From Chara braunii (Eukaryota > Streptophyta > Charophyceae > Charales > Characeae), in NCBI GenBank assembly GCA_003427395.1, contig BFEA01000782.1, positions 251,233 through 278,920 of the forward strand: a stretch of DNA of 27,688 nucleotides, written 5' to 3'. Below the pieces are notes generated by a model. It saw nothing but the letters and a program-made list of their open reading frames with translations. It ran no database searches and was not told the DNA's origin. Position 1 is the stretch's first letter, and every line of letters starts with the position of its first letter. Made by a program: the position numbers and the translations under genes. Below, piece by piece: positions 9,486 through 19,565 of the stretch.

Positions 9486-11788
9486 ACCTCTTACCAGGTT
9501 CCGGGGACTGCTAAAGCCCCACCGGTCCCGTGGACCGGGTCTACCATCGTGCCTATCAACAAAACCGAGGGGGGGATAGCCCCATCGGGCCCTCAACCCC
9601 CTCAATTCTCTTTGACACTCCGCCATTGCTGCGCCAACGCCCGCCGGGCTTGATCCCTGCACCTCTGCGGCAATAGTCCAACACCATAATCTATAAGGCT
9701 AAGCGCAAGCCTAAGACAACTAGGCACGATCCGGGTCGGCCTACTACACCGGCCGCCCACTCAATCAAAAAAATCACACACGCGCCTTAATATTCCGTGC
9801 CCACATACCCCCTAACTTAGTCAGGACGGATCCCGTACACGGCCGCCCCCCGCACGGCTTATTTAAACCACACCCATTGCTCCTGTCATCTGCAAAAACT
9901 AGGGCGGATACCCTTGTAAGGGTATTCGCGCCGACAGCCTGCCGGACTACATTAAGCGACGTCCCCGTCGCTACGCTAAATCAGAAGGCTATAAATTCAT
10001 CCACACTCCAAATGCTGACGAGAATGGAACCAATCTGATTAGCCGACAGACTCAGGGTTGAGGCCTCCAACAATCTGTGTCGACATAACTATATGGTGCC
10101 AGGGTTTCATCCTGGGTTTCCATTGTCCTGACGCTAGGACGCCGGTGTATTACCCATCAATACTACAGCATAAGTTCCAAAGGCCACCTCAAACCTTCCT
10201 CTCCCCTTCGCCCTAGACAAACGTCGGCCCCTCGTTGAGTGCCCCTCTCAGACTCTTTCTCGTAAGCAGAGTCATACTCAGGGACGCGGGCCTTGGACGA
10301 GACATCAGAAGGCACTCTCGCCCCCCTCACAAAATTCTCACGATCAAACATACGTATATACGTATACTTAAATCCCCTCTCAGCTCTTTTTGCAGTATAG
10401 TACAGAAATGCTGGGTCTCCATCCTGGCCCACCATAGTCTGGTTGATCGAGCCAGATCTACGGCCCATCGCATTGTTATTTTAGCGATAGTACCCTTCGT
10501 TGGTTACGCAACGATAGGTTTTCTCCTGATAAGCGTTCAATCAGGACGACCAAATGACTCGACTCGTATCCCCCGCCATCCCACCGGAGTAATTTCCCTG
10601 AGGCGTGCATAACCCCTTAAACTCTTACCCCGTTGGTAGACGTGGGCCCGCAGCCAGGTTGCGCTGGCCTGCAACCATCCAGTAGGGGTTGCGCCTTAGA
10701 GGTGCTAACCTTTACCGTTTAACTTGGTATTCCTTAATATACCTTAGGATTAGCACAGGTGTCTAGACGGTGCGTCGCAAAACAGACCAAAGGCCCGCTG
10801 TGGAACTACACAGGGGTCTGTCTCACTTTTAAGGGTGTTTACCAGCTTCCTAAGGGACACCATAGAAAGCACGGCCCCCCTTGCACAATCACAACCAAAT
10901 TCACCGCTAGGCTCACACGAGGTCGTGGCCCCTTGACTTGATCAGGGACAGCAGGCCACACATCCTATGACACCTTAATGCACTGGCTTGCGACCTTCTC
11001 AGTTTCATCAATAATCCGAACCGTAATTCTGGTTTCTCTCGTCAGACTTTATCAGTTCAAACATTGTTTTCCATGCCTTTAAATCTATCAACCCCCTTTT
11101 ACACGAAGGAGGTCTCTCCCAACAGATCTCCCAGCCACCCCCTCTCTTTACAGGATGGACTATCACGCGACCTGATTTTTATAGCTGTCAATAAACAACA
11201 TTTTCACCTTCCATAATCTGACGGGGTCTCAACCATAGAACAACTCAATTGATGACCTACTCAAGGGCCCTCTTTTCAACTCAGACACAAAACAAACTCA
11301 AGCTGAGGGACCAACTTATGGGTCCCCTTCACAACTCGGCCATAAACATTCGGCATGGTAAGCATTCGAGCCTCATGGGCTTGCAAGACCTCTTAGGGTC
11401 CTCACATATTTGTCACAAAACAACCGCACTGCCCCCTCTTATACTCGACCGTCTCATCTGCCCAAAGGCAGATCGCACGAGTATACCGAGGAGTAAACGG
11501 CATCACATTCACACAGCACAGAAGACATGAGATGTATCCCACACATCTCTCACACAAAGCCATCATACATTGGGATAGAACCACACGTGTGAGAGTGATC
11601 TTGATCGCCACAAGAGTAAGTCCCACAGAGTCTGGGATCAAAATGTACTCGAGAGCAAAATATATCCCTCAAGTCTCAATACAAGCACCCAACTCAAGCC
11701 CTCAACACCCAACTCGTAGGACGTATCTAGGAGTAGAATGTCTGCCTCGGAAATAACCCAAATACTCAGTTCACTGTTTCACACTACA
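9486..11788. other. Non-coding segment with perfect hairpins
   Basis: No supported gene. Hairpins lie at 9522-9538 (CCGGTCC/GGACCGG, 3-nt loop), 9904-9929 (12 bp with one G-T pair around a GT loop) and 10099-10115 (CCAGG/CCTGG). A 14-bp perfect palindrome TACGTATATACGTA is at 10351-10364. Open frames of 60-125 codons have no recognisable motif. Confidence 0.4.
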
Positions 11789-11822
11789 GGGTAAACTCAC
11801 GCCCCAATTGTTACGGGCTCTC
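11789..11822 (-). promoter_or_regulatory. Candidate LTR end followed by primer-binding site
   Basis: On the minus strand GAGAGCCCGTAACA ends at 11809 in the canonical CA. After AT comes TGGGGCGTGAG starting at 11806. The arrangement LTR-CA, two nucleotides, TGG is typical of an LTR/primer-binding-site junction. No gag follows on the minus strand below it, so the element would be a relic. The partner tRNA was not identified. Confidence 0.35.
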
Positions 11823-12048
11823 AGGACCCACTCAAAATTATAAACAAGGTTTTTAAACCTCAAGACCTAGTGCATGAGTCGCATAGTCACAGGTATCACA
11901 CAACTGAATCTCATCTCCTTAATCGTACACCTCTAGACTCCACTCGACTGACTCGAAGTATATACACTCCTAACCCGACGTCTGCGTACAGAGGACCCCT
12001 AGTCCTACCATCATATAGGCGGCCCAGTCCCTACTCACTCATGACCTC
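11823..12048 (-). other. Non-coding stretch, 3' side of element A
   Basis: Lies between the stop of the downstream Gag-like ORF and the LTR-edge candidate. It may be 3' untranslated or LTR sequence. I see no clear polypurine tract. Confidence 0.3.
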
Positions 12049-12177
12049 CTAGTTCTGCCTATACAGTTGCGCCCTACCCCCATCTGGAGCTCGCTCCACC
12101 ACTCGCCCCTGCCTATCATACATCTTCCCTCCACTCTCTGTCACTCTCCCAGCCGCCTTGTCCTTGATAAACTTTGG

Positions 12178-12219
12178 GCATTCGAGCGCCCTGTGTACGT
12201 CATGCCTACAGAAGAAGCA
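12178..12219 (-). other. CCHC zinc knuckle of the downstream ORF
   Basis: C-x2-C-x4-H-x4-C, read as CFFCRHDVHRALEC on the minus strand. The four zinc ligands are all present. It is preceded by a basic stretch (QKKKRRCQRR), as in many nucleocapsid domains. Confidence 0.85.
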
Positions 12220-14232
12220 CTGATCATCCGTTCTCCTCTGACACCTTCTCTTCTTCTTCTGGGACCCTGGTAGCGACGGCGTCTCACAGACCTCCCTGCT
12301 TATCTCATGGCTCTGGGGCATACTTCATGATTCCGCCGGTCTCGCCTCCACCATCGGGGTACTCGGCCCTACTTGCATCTCGCCTCCCTCAGGCCAGTAC
12401 GCCGGAGTGTCCAATCTCTGTGGCCTACCTTCACGAACCCCTTCCATCACAACCGCCTTCTCGTCCCCATGTGGGTCTGAGGGCTGGGGAGTCACGGCAA
12501 CCACCGGCTCGCTCATAACCTCCTGCTGCTTCTCTGAGATGTGCTCTCCGGAGTCAGCTTCAGTAGCCCAGGTTCCTAATCGTGTCCTCAACTCCCTGAT
12601 CTCTGCACACGCTCCGGGGTCTCGTGTCTCTGAGGCCCCCCTGACGGCATGTCCAGCTCCATGGCCGCCACTAGCTCATCCAAACGAGATGCCTCCTCCT
12701 CCGTCGCCTCAGGCTTAGTGGACGTTCCTGCCCCCGTAACGGTGCCTCCCTGTACCTCCAAAAGAATCCTAGGGGATTCTTCTACAGGCTCCCCTTCCAC
12801 CAGTGGGGGCTGAGGTCTCTGTGCTGGTTCCTCCGTAATGGTCTCAACTGCCATAGAGGTCACCTGCTGCGAGGCTAGCTCGGTGGGAGCCTTGAAACTG
12901 AAGTCCCTCTCTCTGGTCTCCCGCCTTGCCTCTACCTCCGCTGGGTCCAGATATACCTTCTTCATTCCCTCTCGCTGAGATGGCCCTGCCATCCCTCCCT
13001 GGCCAAACAGCCCCTGTACTTCCTTCCCCTGGATACCATATCAGCTCTGCTCCGTCCAGTCGACCACCTTGGTGGCCAAGAGCCTCTCCACGATCGTCGC
13101 CATGTCCTGGAGCCTCTTCTTCCATCCCGCCTCCTTGGCCTCCATACGGGACCTCCAAACTTGGTTCTCTGCCCTCTTTTTCGCTAACTAGGTAGACAAC
13201 TGCTCCACTTCCAACTTCAAGGCCACCAACTCATCACTGAGCATGGAGTATCGTTGGAAGGATGTGGTCGCCCCCTGGCGCACCCTCCTGTCCGTGCGCT
13301 CGATTGCCATCCTGGTGGCTGAAAATCTCAGGTCCCCAGTCTCTCGTGTCTCATCCACTCTCTCGTCCTCCCGTCCCGCCTCTCGCGATCTCAAACGGGC
13401 AGCATCCCTCTTACCCTCATAACTGGCCCAAGTCTCATCGATCCTCTGCTCGGTCGACGGGGGGTCACTGGTGGTCTCGGCACTTCCCCTGCGGCCTCCA
13501 TCCTAACCTTCTCCTGGTATATCTCCTCGAGACGCACCCGCACTCTTGCGCGCTTCTCCTCAGCTGTCTCCTTCGACGGCCTCTCCACTCGCGTCTCATG
13601 GGCCCCTCGCAGCGGAACTCCTGCATCCACCCCCCCCCTTTGCGGGTGGCAACTCTGGTGGTGGCTCTTCGGATGTCGGCATCTCAATGTTTAGGGGCTC
13701 AGTTCCATGCTCGGCTAGCTGTAGTGCCACAGTAGTCGGTGTCTTCGCCCTCTCACCCTCCTCTCGCCCCTCAGGTTCGGCCCGCCTCTGGGGTGGCGTA
13801 GTAACTTCCGATGGAGGTACTAACATCTCCTCGCTGTCCGGCTCAGGAATCCCCTGAGGCCAACGCTGTCGTGTCTGCTCCGGAATCGGGGTAGGAGGGG
13901 GAGTATCATCCCCAACAGTAATAACCCCCTCAGCCCGCGGCTCCTCTGGTCCATGCGGCCCAACTTCTGGCTCGGGCTCAGGCAACTCTTCTGCCGTCTC
14001 ATATCGTGCGGGCTCACTCTGACCCGCTCCTAGCTGCGACGCCCCTCATTGGGATGCATCGAGATGGGCCTCCAGGCTATCGAGCGGCGTTCCTGATGGC
14101 ACAGCCCCCTTCTCTTCTGGCAATATCGACGATGGGCCCCGTAAGTCGTTGCCCGTAATCCGTTGAAATTCCACCTGCTCGAGCCCATGGGTAGGAGGCA
14201 GCCTTGCTGGCTGAGCCGGTCCCGCTGCCTGC

Positions 14233-14325
14233 CCTGACTCCCCTATCTGAACTGGTTCCCCCATTTGAACGGGCTCCTCCAGTTGAGCTGGCTCCGCCAT
14301 CTGGGTGGGTTCCGCTGGTCCCATT
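14233..14325 (-). repeat. Tandem 18-nt repeat encoding a Glu-Pro-x-Gln hexapeptide
   Basis: In the downstream ORF the protein reads roughly EPTQMA, EPAQLE, EPVQMG, EPVQIG, ESGQAA. That is five degenerate six-residue units, matched by an 18-nt period in the DNA. It is probably an expandable linker. Confidence 0.7.
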
Positions 14326-15154
14326 CGCTGCGCCAAGGCCTTCCGGCCTCCCCTAGTCGTAGTAGCCCCTCTTGCCTCCGGATCCCGTGGCCTCTTGCTC
14401 CTCTTTCGTCTCTCCACCCTGGGCTCTATTCTCTCGGGCTCCAGTCGTCGAAATGCCTGTCTCAGTTGTGCCTGGCAGTCCTCCCAATCATGCGCCCTAT
14501 CCCGAATCTGCCTCGCCAGTGACCTCTCCGCCCTCCGTGTCCAGAGGGGCAAATGTCTGCATCCACTCCTGTTGTCCAGTTCCCTGATCGCGCATATATT
14601 GCTCATAGGCCGGGATGAACTCCTCCGCATTGCCTTCCTCCAATCGAATAGGGAACCCATCCCGTCCCAACGGCGAAGCTCTCAGCCTTTGCATCCTCGC
14701 CTCCACATCCTGCCAGGTCAAAACATCCCCCCGGATATGCGTGATAGGCTCCTCAAAGCGCCCAACTCCCCTCAGATGTCGTATCCTCTCCAAGGTGGAC
14801 CACCCCTCTCATGCCACATGAGCCTGGTAGGCGTCTAGAAAGAGCTCTATGTTATCATCATCGAAGACAGGCGTGGACTGTCTCCCAGACGGTCTGCGCG
14901 AGTCATCCGCTCCTGATGCTCCCAGGGACCTTTGTCGTGGTCGTGCGCCCCTCCCGCCCCTTTGCATGGCTGTCTTCGAAAAGTCAGGCCTGCACATCAT
15001 GCGAGAGAAGCAAGTTGGCACACAACAGGGTTAGCCATCAACCCACCAAACCTTATGATAACACACATGCCCTTTCCTACTCTCCTACTTGACCTGACCA
15101 CGACATGCAACACCTCAAGGACTAGTTCATTTTAAAAGATGTAAAGCTCTTTAC

Positions 15155-16486
15155 CTATTCCCTGGCCACGAACTTCTTCAACCTGGTCCCTGACACCCAA
15201 TCCTGCCATCCTGTCCCATCCAACTCCTCGATCTGATAGGCTCCAAACTCACCGCACCTCAAGATCTTATAGGGCCCCATCCATCTCCTGTTGAGCTTTC
15301 TCGACCATTGCTTCTCCAGGGACGAGTCGTACAGTAACACGACATCCCCTACCGCCAACGGCTCCTTCCTTACTCGTGCCATCTGGTCTCATCTCATCTT
15401 ATCCGCTATGCAGCTGCTCTCTACCTGACCAGCAGCCTCTCTCAACCTCTTCTCAGTAACCCCTACTTGCCGAGCCCGGATATCGAGCAGTTCTTCGAAG
15501 GATAGGTTCACTTCCAAGTCTTGGCGTCTCCACGTCTTTAATAAACTTTTTATGGGAAAGGTGGCATGCCTTCCATACCACAGCGTGGCTGGCGCGTACT
15601 TGGTAGTCCATTTTACTGTAACGTTTTCTACGAAGAAAGCCTCTCGCAGGAACTTCGGCCACTGACCAGGCTTGCCCTCCGTCCACTTAGCCAAGAGATT
15701 CGTGATGGTACTATGCCCCCTCTCCATAGGTGCATTCGCTTGAGGATGCACGGCCATAGTATAGTTAGTCACTACGCCATACCCTGCAAGCAAAGTTCGC
15801 ACCTCATTGCAAGTGAACTCCGACCCTCGGTCCATCACGAACTCTTTGACGAAAAGGTAGCATAGGTAATACTCTTCGATGCAATTTGCCAAGACTGGAC
15901 CAGTCTTCGTCCGGATAGCCCGACCGTCCACGAATCCAGTAAGGTTATCTCGTGCGTCGAAGATGTAATTATATCCGTTCTTCCCAACTAGCATGAACAA
16001 CAGGTCCAGGTGTACGACCGCGCCCACTTCCCTCTCCAGCCTTGGGTGCAGGGGCTCTCCTGACCTTTGCGCTGACCTCTCTTGGCAAGGTACACAAGAC
16101 TGGCAATACTTGATGACCATAGTCAGCTTTCGATCCCAATGGTACAACTCGCTTATCTTGGCACCCATGGCACCTATCCCTTTGTGCCCACCTGCTATAC
16201 CATCGTGTAGGGCTGCTATGATATCAATTTGCCGGTTCCTCCCATATACAATCCTTTTGGGGTTCCCGACCTGCCGCTTTATAAACAAATGGTCGTCTCT
16301 TACTACGTAGAGGTGCCTCACCTTCTGCGCTTTGGCGCTTGCGTCCCTATCCCTCATCTCACAGGATAGGAGCAACCCTAACTCTAGGTAGATTCCGTCG
16401 TACTCTTCTGCACGAAAGGCCTCCTTGATCTCCCCTTCCTCAAACTCATCATCCCGGCTCTCAGGGACGGAGCCCTCGCTTTCCAT
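15155..16486 (-). pseudogene. Integrase, element A
   Basis: Inserts element cDNA into the chromosome. Residues are numbered from 16486. The zinc-binding domain has H94-x6-H101 and C131-x2-C134 (CVPCQE). The catalytic core has D161 (VVHLD), D219 (VMDRGSEF) and E255 (APMERGH), with 35 residues between the last two: a complete DD35E triad. YIFDARDNLTGFV is typical of the Ty3/gypsy core. The C-terminal domain carries LLYDSSLEK-x-WSRKL and WMGPYKI and ends KKFVARE with a TAG. One in-frame TGA at 15391-15389 interrupts it just before DQMARVRKEP; element B has TGG (Trp) there. No chromodomain is visible. Between 16519 and 16486 a frame change separates it from RNase H. Apart from the stop, this is the best preserved gene of element A. 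Confidence 0.92.
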
Positions 16487-16518
16487 AGGACTGAAGAGCT
16501 CCTCTCGTCAAAGTCTCC

Positions 16519-17319
16519 CTACAGAAGCGTATTCTTGAGCAAATACATCCCTCCCATTAACTGCTCATGCTCCTCCACCTGAGCTGGGCCCTCCTCTATT
16601 GTCCTCACCTCCTCTGCCAGACTGTGTGTGCCTGCCAACGCCAACTTCATCATCCAGCCAACATCCTTGCTCCCCCACGGATCCTCCTCTTGAAAGGGCT
16701 TGAGGACTAACTCTTCCTTCTGCTCGTACCCCTTTGGCGCTAGCCATATGGGGTGGCTGACGCAGCTGGGTACTCGCATGGACCATTCGTTTATGTGAAC
16801 GCGGACGTCCTCTTCTTGGTCCAAGAACCCATCAACTGGCGGGGTATCCTCTATCGTCCCCTGATCCGCTCCATCCTTGTTGATGCGGCTCAACCCGTCT
16901 ACCCTATTCTTGTCCCCCAGAATCCTTTCCAACTCGAAATTGAACATTTAAATGTACGCCAACCATCTGGCGACGATTGGGTCATATGGAGTATAATTCT
17001 TCAGGGAGCTAGCAAGCACAGTAGGGTCTACCCTTAATATGAACCTCCTGCCAAAGACGTATTTCCAGAAAATCCTTAGACAATGGAGTACCGCCAGCGT
17101 CTCCTTTTTAAACTGAGAGTAGTTCCTCTCAGGCGTATTAAGAGTCCGACTCTCGAACCTCAGCGGCCTCTCCTTTCCTTCAGCATCCGCCTGAACCAAG
17201 ACTCCTCCCAACGCAGTAGGTCCAGCGTCCGTTTCAATGATAAACGACTTCTCCTCAGTGACCTCATAATTCGGCGCCCCAAACACCAGACCTCGTTCTT
17301 TGAACTCTGCCTTCATTCA
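16519..17319 (-). pseudogene. RNase H and tether, element A
   Basis: Degrades RNA of the RNA-DNA hybrid during reverse transcription. Visible motifs: IIETDAGPTALGG (first catalytic Asp), ERNYSQFKKETLAVLHCL (catalytic Glu in KKE), FILRVDPT (Asp) and GDKNRVDGLSR (last Asp region; element B has KNQVADGLSR, so one residue is missing here). In-frame TGA lies at 17319-17317 between RT and RNase H, and TAA at 16950-16948 between LAYI and MFNFELE. An acidic tether follows to about 16519. Confidence 0.85.
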
Positions 17320-17388
17320 CTTCACCGCCTCGTCTTGGTCTCTGCCCCAAACCCATTCCTGATCCTGACGTACCAATTTTCTTAGGTG

Positions 17389-18769
17389 CTAAGTCTTGGC
17401 GGCAAAGTTCTTCACTAAACTCCTCCAGAATCCGCAAGTGCCGAGGAAACTCCTTACGTCCGTTATCGAACGGAAGGGCACTGACCACTCTACGATCTTG
17501 TCTGTCTTTTTCACATCGGGTGTTCTGCCACTCTCATTGCAGACAAAACCCAGGATGGTCGCCTCCCTCATGCAGTGTTTGGACTTCGGGCCGCTCGCCG
17601 TAAGATTGTATTTTTCCAACAAGCTCAGGACCTGCTCAAGGTCTTGGACATGCCTCCAAACAAACCGCCTTACCCCTGGCATCACTTCATCCTCCTTTCC
17701 TTTCGGGCCCTTGACCGCCAAGTCGTCAATATAGGGTTGGGTGATGTGTGGACTAATCGTCTGCATGGCCCTAATCATACGCCTCTACACCATCACCACT
17801 GCATTCGTCCAACCCTGAGGGGCTACGTTCGTATGAATCAGCCCTCTGGGCGTATGCATCGCCGTCACTGGCCTGTCTGGCGGGTACACGAAAAACTGGT
17901 CATACCCATAATTGAGGTCTATAAGCGAAATTATAGGTCTCCCCACGCATGACTCTGACAACGCATCCGCATTTGGCAATCCCCCTGCATCCCGCACAGT
18001 CACAACATTCAATCGTTGTAAATCCTACACCCACCGCAACGTCCCATTCGGCTTGATAAAGTCAAACCAGGGCGAAGCGTACGGCCCACTGAAGTAGTCG
18101 GCAACGTGCCATCTTGCCGTCCAGGTAGTCCACCACCATCTTTTCCTCATCCGGATTGGGGTACCGTGCGCCTCTCAAATTCCATGGTTCATGTGGGAAT
18201 GTGTGGATCCGGATCATTGGAATCTTGTCCACATCCAACCTCCCACGCTGACCGTCATTGAAAGCATACGCGCGGTGCCTTTTCCTCATCAATCCCATCA
18301 TCAGGGCTCTCTTCTGGGGCGAAAGAAAATCGGGCTCCCCGATTATCAACTTCTCCTCAGTCCCACTGTTGATACGGCATGGACCATTGGCCGCTTGCTC
18401 ACGTATGCGCCGTATCAACCCCCGCTCCCGCTTGTAATAGGCTTCCTCGTCCTTGGTAACGAGCACGGGAACGGGGCGATACTTCTTATCTACCGTCTTG
18501 TACCGCCTTTGGGAGCCCTGCTTAAGCCGTCCCCTAAAAAAGGTTGGCTCGTCGTTTGTGCCTGTGCCATCGCCGGGCCTTCCCCTACCGCCCGGAAGCC
18601 GATAAACCAACTCCACTTCTCCCACCTGAGGGTTCTCCAAAACCTGCTCCCCCAGCGCTTTTATGGCCTCAGGATCCGCCTTGTCATGTGCCGACACCAC
18701 TTCCATGGCCTTATTCACATCTGTAAGGCTCAGTGTCAGCACCTCGGTCCTTTCTTCCTCCTCGGGCAC
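17389..18769 (-). pseudogene. Reverse transcriptase, element A
   Basis: Copies element RNA into DNA. The N-terminal approach contains IRIHTFPHEPWNLRG. The palm and fingers then read SPWFDFIKPNGTLRWV, NVVTVRDAGGLP, IISLIDLNYGYDQF and AMHTPRGLIHTNVAPQGWTNAV. The catalytic box is PYIDDLAVKGP, with YIDD at 17733-17722. HCMREATILGFVCN and the thumb WSVPFRSITDVRSFLG follow. A +1 frame change lies near 18112, TAG at 18027-18025 (B has CAG for Gln) and TAG at 17787-17785 (B has CAA for Gln). TAG at 17391-17389 ends the last open part, with the same frame continuing toward RNase H. The catalytic YxDD itself is intact. Confidence 0.92.
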
Positions 18770-18859
18770 TTCCCAAAGCCTCCTTCTCTCGTTCTCTGAT
18801 TCCTCAAAGGTGAACGAGCCGAGATTAGGTCTATTCCTTCCGCTCCCCGGCCCCGTGTT

Positions 18860-19523
18860 TCAGCAAGTGATAACTTCATAGTTCCCGCACGCCGGGTCAC
18901 ATAGGAGTAGGATCATCGTCCCGTCGTGCTTATTGAAGATAAGCATCTCTGTCCTGCACAGGAACGACCGCCCCAGAAGGATGGAATGATCGACATCGGG
19001 CATGGCGAAGAAACAAGTCCTCGCCCTCACTTTCCCTATCTCTATGATCACGTTGGACGCCGTGCCGCAAAAAGCGGCCTTGCAGTTGGCACTTCTGATT
19101 CTTTATCATCAGATCCATCTGACCGCACGCCACACACTTCCAATCCATCCTTGTCCCTGCCTCAGTCCACTCCACCTCTCTCGGCAGGATTGTACTCAGA
19201 TGGACGTTGGGCACCAACCTTCGCGAGAGTCGCCCTTTAAGTTCACCACGAAGCCTCGACGCTGATGCTAGGATATCCTTCAAATGCATCAGGTCGTTAT
19301 GACCTTCTAGGAGCCTATCCACCATCCGCTCTACGTCAAAGCCTTCTTCCATTCGGACCTCGTACTTCTTCCTCTTAGGCACACTGTCAGGCAGGCTTGG
19401 CTCAGCCTCCTCCTGGGCTCCCCTCTTCCTGACCCTTAGCTCTGCCCGCCGATCCTCCTCCTGCCGAAGCCTCTCATCCTCTTCGTCATCATCCTCTCCC
19501 TCTTCTTCCGGAACCTCCACCAC
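18860..19523 (-). pseudogene. Protease-like segment, element A, atypical
   Basis: Lies where Ty3/gypsy elements encode the aspartic protease that cuts Gag-Pol. An acidic linker and VERMVDRLLEGHNDLMHLKD precede it, then LVPNVHLSTILPREVEW and WKCVACGQMDLMI. After a frame change near 19052 come GKVRARTCFFAMPDVDH and SILLGRSFL. ILLG (18982-18971) matches the hydrophobic-hydrophobic-Gly motif near the end of a retropepsin. A D-S/T-G active site is not seen. The ACGQMDLM stretch sits where it would be expected, so the aspartate is either mutated or the domain has diverged. The call rests on position and the ILLG motif. Confidence 0.55.
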
Positions 19524-19565
19524 CTCCTTCCTACGCCCTGGCTCAGGCTCCTTTCGAGGGGGTGC

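Larger units (their letters stand above)
12049..14967 (-). pseudogene. Second Gag-like ORF downstream of integrase, with CCHC zinc knuckle
   Basis: It starts about 190 bp after the integrase stop at ATG 14967 (MQRGGRGARPRQ). Near the N-terminus come DDDNIELFLDAYQAH and WSTLERIRHLRGVGRFEEP, then WQDVEARMQRL. This is helical and Gag-like, with F/W residues spaced as in a capsid. A long Pro/Glu-rich middle follows, including a tandem hexapeptide, then a charged coiled-coil-like part (12.6-13.4 kb) and a CCHC knuckle near the C-terminus (CFFCRHDVHRALEC), ending LYRQN. Intact length would be roughly 950 residues. Stops at 14811-14809, 14048-14046, 13190-13188, 13043-13041 and 12327-12325 lie in frame with their surroundings. 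Frameshifts lie near 14.5, 13.6, 13.39 and 12.59 kb. No space for an LTR exists between it and integrase, so it belongs to element A. Function unknown; nucleic-acid binding is inferred from the knuckle. Confidence 0.7.

Noticed and set aside
11431-11440. Minus-strand polypurine tract AAGAGGGGGC as the 3' end of a miniature element with the 11.8 kb junction
   Set aside because: The sequence below it shows no match to the LTR-like sequence above 11809, so no LTR pair can be supported.
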